Assembly: GCA_921293015.1 (NCBI GenBank)
Contig: OV121091.1
Location: 29,620,839-29,684,838, forward strand
Direction: 5' to 3'
DNA length: 64,000 nucleotides
From: Phorcus lineatus
Lineage: Eukaryota > Mollusca > Gastropoda > Trochida > Trochidae
In this document: one piece after another, positions 51,601-60,600 of the stretch
Numbering within the stretch: the stretch's first letter is position 1
How the letters are laid out: every line of letters starts with the position of its first letter
Program-made: the position numbers and the translations under genes
The notes under the pieces: model-generated
Told to the model about the DNA's origin: nothing
Database searches by the model: none
Seen by the model: only the letters and a program-made list of their open reading frames with translations

Positions 51601-54600
51601 GACCCGTCGCCTAGCAACATCTGGGTGCCAGGTTTGGGAAGGATCAGTCCTGTCTTCTTGTCAAACACCAGCAGGTTAGTTGCTTTGATAGAGTTGTTTG
51701 AGCCTGTAGCAGAATTGCCGAAAATTTAGTAATTTGATGATAAAAAATTCATACATTTATAAAAAGATTTACCAAATTTAACAAAAGCATTCATACTTTT
51801 CAAATGTAACTTGAATTTTCTTAGAATAACACAAAAGGTAATTTGTTTACCCAATTGCTGAAAAACAAACAAATATATATCTCTTTTTGTAACACTATGT
51901 CTGAAACTCACATTCCTTTATAGGGTTCCCTAAATGTTTCAAAACTGTACAAGCTGTTCTCTTTTACCTTGGTTCAGCACATCCATAAAAAATTTTATGT
52001 ACTAGTTTATAAAATCACCCAAAAATACTAATCGATGTGAGCATTCCAGTTGAGTGTCTTCTCGCCTGAAGACTGTACAAGCTAACCCCTCTGTTCATCA
52101 CATCCTTAAATTTTCTATATTTTACGTTTTAAAACTCACTAAAAAATACTAACCAATGAGAGCATTCCTGTTGAGCGGCTCCTCGCCCCGAGACTGTACA
52201 AGCTGACCCCCGGTGCCCTGGTTTAGGACCCCCCAGGCTCCGATCCTACGGCACTCCTCATCTACCTCTGCAGACATCCTCTGGAGAAGCAGGGACACTC
52301 GGCGGTCAACACTCGACAGAACCTCCCTCTCGACCTCGCCACTTTGCCCACCATGCTGCAGCTTGGTTGCCTGCTCCATGAGCAGCCTTGTCGCTTCTCG
52401 CAGGCTGGCTTGGTAATTCACCTGGAGGGATATGAGTCATGTTAGGAGAATTACCTACATGCAAGATATAACATATTACTTGAATATATTAGCACATTTT
52501 CTGTACATACATATTGAGTTTTTTGCTTCCTGTGTATAACTGTTAAAAGAAAAAAAAGGTGACTAAAAAGAAGGGCCTAGTATTTTTGCAGGCAGAAAGC
52601 TCTCAACACCATTGTGGCTATGCATTGTGGTGAAATCTGCTGGAATTAGTGGTACTGCTCTGAAATTTGGTGTTGCATTGCACCTAAACCTGACTGCCTG
52701 TAGAACAGTTTTCTACTGCAGACAAAGTTGTCGAACCTCTGGCGGAATTCAAAGCATGGACCGAAAAAAAGGGAATTAAATCAAAGTGAAATTAGTTTCC
52801 TTGTCACTAATATTTACATCTGTAGAATGTTAGATCTTGTCTGCACTTACACCTTAGCTGTGATCCCTTACATAACAGTACTAGTATTTAAAATTTTGGC
52901 AATACCAACAGATTTAGCAGTACAAGTGATATCTACTTGAAAGTGATAAAATTGGAACAAATTTTTCAGGAATACCAAGTTTTAGCTGAATCCAATGTAT
53001 GAACAGATTCTGACCTGATGGTTTTCCCTGCCAGTTTCATCCTCCTCCATCAGTGTCATTTGCTGTTCCAAGATGGCGGTGAAGCGTCTGCCAACCTCCT
53101 TTCTCCTCTCTAGCTCAATGTCAAGTTCTTCTAGCTTGTGCTCATAGCTTTCCAGGTCCTCATCGGTTGCCAGGTCACTACGTCCAGACATGTTCATCTT
53201 GGCTGCCCACAGGCCTTTGAGAGACTCACTCTGATTGGCTATGTTCTGGTACGTCTGCTTCATCTCATCTTTATGTTTGCCGATTGTCTGGGTGACACTT
53301 CTTGACTGTTTCGAAAGGGTGTCATAAAGTGTTTTGACACTAAAGGCTTCCAGATCGATTTGACGATCATAATCCCAGAAATCATCATTCTTGACTTCTA
53401 CTGCATTTGCTGTAACAGTTGGCAAGGAAATATCAATTAGATTGTAAGAGATTGATTTGTCAAGCTTAATGTTTTTAATTCCTTACAGTTTGTCATCATC
53501 ACTTCAAGCTTTTAATGTATCATTTACCTTTCATGAGACCCTGGCAATTCTCAAGTTTTTCCACTTGTAAAGTAGTTGATTCTTTAGTCTGCTACTCATG
53601 AATAATTTGTCGGTAATAGATTCATAAGAAAGGGTTAAAATAAACTAAAGTTTACTCATCATCCAAGATGGCTGCCTGAGTTCATGTATAGCTTGTCAGT
53701 AAAAAATTCACAAGAAAGGATTAAAATGAACCAAAGACTACTAACCGTCCAAGATGGCTGCCTGAGTTCCAAGGTCTGAACCAGGATTTGCCTCAGTGAG
53801 AGCCTGATAGTTCCTGTGATATTTCTTAACTGGGTGGACGGTGGAACCCTTGCTGGCATAGTCATCAAAGTCAAATCTCTGAGCAAGGTGGCGGTAGAAG
53901 GGGAACAAATAGGATGTCTTTGTCCAGCCATACTTTCTGAATAGAACCTGGTTGGTTTTTAAGAGAAGCAGATTATTGACCCATGGTGAACTATTATGTT
54001 TATACACATAAAATTCAATGACATGTCTTCTTAGTTAACCAACTGGCTTAGTTCATTCATATTGGGAGAGCCAAACTCAGAATGAGATGTTAGTGTTGCC
54101 GGGTTACAAGCAAAATTCTTGATACTTTAACATCACCCTAAAAATTTATTAAGATATTTTCATTTCAATTGAGCCTTATCATAGAATTATTTCACTCACT
54201 GCAGCAAAAAGTGCATTAGAAAATTATAATTAGTTGTCCTGCAAGCAGTTTATCAAGTAATGACTGTAGTTGACATACCAGTAGCAGGATCATGAGCACC
54301 ATGACGAGGAAGGCAGCTCCAAGAAGGATGAAGATGATTGTCCAATCAGGAGCCTTGAGGATGTCTTGTGACACGGAGATTCCATTCTGGATAACGTATC
54401 TAGATGTGGTGGGGAAGAATGGACCATCCTCGGTACATTGGGCATCTCTGGCCATCACTCGTAGGTACTGGGAATGAATGATTGTGACAGGGTAAAATAA
54501 AAGCATTCATACTGGCTTTGGCCAGGGGGATATCTCTTTGGCTGAATCGGTAGAGTGTAGGACTCTCATCCGGAGGTCCCGGGTTCGATTCCCGCTGGAG

Positions 54601-57600
54601 GTGATCACACAATCACTTCTGTTACATTTGGCGACCAACGTGGGGCCGGGGCAACTCCCTAGTGCTCACTGCACCCTGAGTACGTCGAACTGAGGTGCTT
54701 GATAACTCCAAATGGCTGGACTCGAGGACGAGTCACTTGTGGAGGGGGTGTATGTGACAGGGTGAAATAAAAGCATTCATACTGGCTTTGGCCAGGGGGA
54801 TATCTCTTTGGCTGAATCGGTAGAGTGTAGGACTCTCACCCGGAGGTCCCGGGTTCGATTCCCGCTGGAGGTGATCACACAATCACTTGTTACATGATTA
54901 TATATGAATAGAGATTATCAACCAATGATTAAGCTTTAATTTCTTGAAACATTATCTAATTGTTCTTTTTCCTTTTTACGTTTATATATCTATCCATACA
55001 GAAACACAGATACTCTAATCATTTATCTTTTAACAAAAATATAGCATTCATTTATATGCACTTTGATTATGAACATTTTACAGAAATTATTGACAGCATA
55101 TTGAAACTAAAATGGTTTTATGAAAAAAGTCAATGCAGAATCTTTGTCAGCTTTCATTAGATAAATAGATGTAATAACACAAGTCTACTTGCAAAATCAG
55201 CCGCTGGAAGAGCATATAAGATCTACAATTCTACTTACCATTTTCTTGTTGGAGTTGGAGCTGAGGTAGAATACATAAACTCCTGGTTCTGTGAACTTGT
55301 AAGCAAAGAGTGTTGTGGCTGTCGAAAGTTGAGCCTGGGCCTCCATCAGGGCACGGAAACCACCATAGTCGAAGTCCGTGTTTGTGTTGTAAAGGTTGTT
55401 CCTGGGAAGGAGAGAAGATTCAGTCAATTTTATTGAGAGTTAGTTTAGATTGAGAAGAATCACATAACTTTGTCAGTTAATGAGTTAACTTTGAAAGGTC
55501 TAAAACCATTGTCCATCTATTAGTTTAAAGGGAAAATCGAAAAGGAGCGTTACCATCAATGTAACGAGTATACTACAGTGTATAAACTTGAACTGGTGAA
55601 ATTCTGCAGGGATTGATCCATGCAACAATTTGTAATTTGGTGTGGCATTGTTTCCTTCAACCGATCCCTTTATGCATTGTCATAATATACTACATGTACC
55701 ATATTGTTTAGATAACAATTCAACTTCTTATAGGTCAAGCTGAACTCAATCATCCATCATAGTTTTTCCTAAAACATTTTTGGACATCCTTAAAGGGAAA
55801 ATGGCTGACATAGAAGCCACAAGAAAACATGGAATCTCCACTCACTTATCGTATACAGGATAATGTTCATTGGTGACGTAGAAGAACATGATTTCCCCGT
55901 ATGTGAGACAGACGGTCGGGTTCAGGATTCCGCTGAAGATGGAGCTGTTCACTGATGACACTGCCAGCAGTCGACGTCGGGCCAATATGGAGGAGCTGTA
56001 GTCTGTGTCCTCTGTGATGTTTCCAGAGTAGTCTCCCTTGGTGTGCGAGTGAACCCAGTCAAGCAATTGGTCAGGGTCAGGCTCGTAAACTCCCAGGAAG
56101 CCCTTGCTGCTCATCTCACACAAGCTGATTGGGACGCGGCTGTTGTCTCGGCTTTCGCACTGATCAGAGGTGATTGCTCGGCGAGTGTTGATTGCTGTCA
56201 TCATCAGTTTGGAAGAGATTTGTTTCTGGAATGGGGTTAAAAAACAAATATTGCAAATGTGTGTTTCTAAAGATTAGGCTAATGTTGGTGATGTCACTAG
56301 TAGTATTCGATGTCCCTTGATTGGGCATAAATACCATTGACATGACCACATTATCATAACAACTCACCCCTACCAGTCTAAAAGGCCACTCAACGTATTT
56401 GTTGATGGTTTCTTTACTTTCGAAGGGTTTAAACAAGCTTTCAGTTTCTCACAAACGATATAAACTAAACCAGATCCAAAAGTGACAATGAAAGACTAAA
56501 ATGATGTAAAATCAGTGATCAAAACTGATATTAAAATATCCTACCATGATTCCCCCGGAGCTGTTCCTGACTTCGAGGTATGTCTCAAGAGGCTGCTCGG
56601 CACACACAAAGCTGAGCCTGTTCCTCTGAGCCAGTCGACACTCCCTGTTGCACAGCACTTCCAGGTCATCATGGCGACAGAGACAGAGACCCAGACTCCG
56701 GTCAAACCCTCGGAAGTCTTCTACGCTGTCACATGTCTGGAGGGGACAGAGATTAGAATGAAATCTTCAAGGGGCATTTCAAAGATTTGCTTCACTATGA
56801 TTCTGTGATGAATTTTGTAAGATGGGTAATATTTAAGTAATAAAGCTTTATTACTCGCCCGTGTGAGATACCATATATGGGAATATTATACTAGTGCAAT
56901 ACTGCTCCAATTATGACGTCAGAATAGTATGATGTCACAATAGCGGTGTTTGTAAGCACTGCAGTCACAATGGCAGGCAAGTCGCAGAAATGTTTCCTTC
57001 AGCTCACCATCTGACAATAATGCTTCATTACTGAGGTCTAGTTATAAACAGAATACTAAATTCCCTTTCATTTAATATTATTTTTATTAAACATGTTAAT
57101 GATTTTGTATCAAACTTGCTTTTGCTCATTTAATACTTCATTGTTTAATAAAAAAAGTATTGATTAGAAGGTCGTTTAGTATCCTCTATATACTAAACCC
57201 ATCCTACACTAGGGAGCTAAACATCCATTCAGACTTATCATTATAGATTTATAATATGACGAATTAAAGAAAACCTAAGGATGAAATCTTATACTAAGAA
57301 TAAGTGAAACTGGCTGATTAAAGGCATGAGTGTCTTTAAAAGGAAACTCCTTTCAGGATATTTTTGTGAAAACAAAATTCAAGAGGACATTCCAGTTTAT
57401 ACATGTATGTCATTAGTGCATGAAAATAACATAAGCCACTTAAAACAGGTTACTGGGGATAATATTATAGTTGATCTTGATTTGACAACTAGAAAAATGA
57501 GAGTGCAAGAAAAATAAGATAAGAATGAGAACTTCCTCGTTGTAAGGGTGAAAGCCTTGCTACAGCACTTAAGGGCATTGTTTATTAGTCTAATCATAAA

Positions 57601-60600
57601 TCATTATTATATTTGTGGATATTCCAACCATCTATATAGTTTATTTTCATAATGTTGTAAAATTAGTAAAAGTACAGCAGCTTTTTTCATGTCTTTGGCT
57701 CAAAACAAAATGGTGGTCTGAAGGCTGATGGGTCTGGCTCTTTAAGGATTACATCTCACCTGTTCACTGCAGTGGACCTGCCACTGTTCGTCAGTGAAGC
57801 ACTTGCCATCTTGAGTCCTGTAGGACCCCTCGAAACACAGCTCATACACATGCTTGGTGCAGTCCCTTAGCGTGCCCACTTGGTTGTAGCCAGCCTTGCA
57901 GGGACAAGACCTGTCACTCGGCTGAAAATGTACAAAACCAGGTAAAAAAAAATTCAAATAACCTGTTTCTACACAGTTTGACATCATCATTTAACTTGTT
58001 AAACTAATTTGTAACAGACCATTCTGATAGACTAATTTAGAGGATTTACCATGAAAATTGTCTGGGCTGGAACCTGAGAATGTTCCCCCGAAATAATGTT
58101 AGACCTGCTAGTAAAGGGTTAACTTTCCATCTCTCTTCATGCATTTTCAAACAATATATTCTCCATAAAATAACCTATTGAAAGCTAGTTAAATTATAAA
58201 CAGGAATTATCTTTAACTTGCCACAAACTTAAGATTATGAAATGCACTGGACACAGTGAACTAAAGCATCTGGCAGAACCAATGTTCACAAACAATCATC
58301 AACTTGGAACAAGTTTTGATTCTGATTCAGCAGGTAGTGAAAAAAATTCATCCATTGTTCAATAACATATTCTTACCTGAAAGTCTCGCCCCGCTCCGGT
58401 GCAGTCACATGTGGTTTGCCCTCGTCTAGTCTGTCTAGCCTCAGCACCACATAGGAAGCACCCCTTCTGGGCCTCAAGGTGGTTGAAGTGGTTTCGTGGA
58501 CATAGTCGACAGTTGCTGACGCTACCTGCCTCAGAGTAGGGCTGGTAGGTTCCTGGGCGACATGGGGTGGGGGCAAAGCTACCCGCAGGGCAGTAGTAAC
58601 CTGGAGACATGATATATCTTCGATACTAATATATAAGAGAGGGTTATAATGGGCACCTGGAATTTACACCATGTATCTCACAATACGTAGGGCTGGTAGG
58701 TTCCTAGACCACAAAACTACCCACATGAAACTAGTTCAATGGAAATCGGAAAAGTCAATCTTAATCTTACTCAATCTTTTACAAACAAAACTGAAGTTGA
58801 ATACCAACATGATTGGAGCTCAATATCATAGTCAATGTAAACTGCCTATCCTTATAAGCGACCAATAGTATTTTTGTATATCTTTATGACTGTAAATAAT
58901 CAACAAGGTTGCATACTGATAAGAAGGTTTAAGAAACCATTCTCACCTGGTGGGCATGGATAAGAGTTGGTAGCAGGGAACCCGATGAAGGCCGCCAGGT
59001 CACTGTTATTGGCCACAGGGTTGTCTGAGGTGGCAAGTGCAAGGCAGACAACTCCTGCTCGACAAATATCACACACAGCTCGATGTTCATGAGCGCCGAA
59101 AGAACCTGGACTGCATGGTTCGCAGGTGTCCTCGAAAGTAGCTCTCGGTGAACCGTCATACTCCTTATATCCCAGAGGACACTTCTTCGGTTCAATTGCA
59201 CCTAGATCATTGAAGGTTAGGATTTGGACGAGGTTTGTTGATATGATATGAATTGAACTCATTAAGATATGTTTAGGTAACAGCAAAAAGATATGTAAGT
59301 AAAATTTCTATACAAAATAATAAATAATTGATATACATATCTTGACAAGATTGAATTTTTTTGTATGTTTATAATCATTGTAGTATATAACTTTTTTTCA
59401 TTCAATGAACTTTCCTCTTCTTCAATATATCGTTCCCATTTTTGCTGAATGATGGTTATCAAGAGAAGATGGTCTGTCATAGATACTAATATTTACTACA
59501 AATAAATATTCAAACTCTCCAAAAAGTGAATAGATATTCCTCTCACCTGCGTCAGTAGCATTGCAGTCATCTGATGCCCCGCAATAGTGTCCCTGTGGAC
59601 AAGGGAGGGGAGAGCTGGAGCCGTTAGGACAGTAGTATCCAGGCGGACAGGGACGCATCGTCATTGACATGTTGCAGTAGTAACCTGCATAGAGAAGTCA
59701 TATTTTGTCTATACTCATCTTTGATAAATGAATTTAAGATAGTATAGTTTGCACACAAAAACAGACCATGAAAAATGAATTACCTATCCAACATTTTTTG
59801 CTTTTCCAATATAAATTATTTTTATTTCATTTATAAAGTTACTATTTTTAGCTGTAATGAGACCATTTTCTAATAATTTTAAGTAACAAATACATGTCCA
59901 GTATCATCATTTTTTAAAATAAAGGGTTTTAATGAGATCCAGACCTCCATGACAGAGGGTCTGGTTCTGGGCGCCCCAGTCACAGAAGTATCCCTCGTCA
60001 CACTGTATCCCAGAGTATGTCATGCTCTCGTCTGGACAGTAGAAACCAGCCGGACAAAGATTACAGTCAGCAACTGATCCAGCAGCTATCTCGTCTCTGC
60101 AAAAAATTTGAAATACTATTTCTACAACAAGATTAAATTTGATTTTTAGTTTTGAAGATATGTTAGACCTTCAACTCATTCAAGATTTTTGGTCTTAAAG
60201 ACTTTGAATGCATACGTCTAGTGTCAGGCTATACATGTATGAGACAATGTCAGAAATAAGTATTCGAACAATGAATGGAACTGACACATAAAAAAGAAGT
60301 ATTTCATGATTCCATAATGCAATTTAAAACCAGCAATTAGATTTGATTTATAAATGAAGAAAAATCAGAGCACATAGTTTAGATTTTTATTTGAAAATGC
60401 CCAATTTTCTAACACCTTGAGAAAAGAATAAGTAAACTAGTGCATAGTTTGTGACATTTGTTCTGGTTAAAAGGTGTGCTCAGAGAATTACCAGGTAAGT
60501 CATGTTTCCATTGAAATTGCTAAAATAAATTGACCTAACCTTCACAAAAAGTACATCTATGGATCATGTTTGCCATGGTGTCATTTTGAGACAGATTGAA

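Noticed and set aside
54531..54610. Functional tRNA gene
   Set aside because: A and B boxes are good, but the acceptor stem does not pair and the anticodon arm is malformed; the sequence is part of an LTR.
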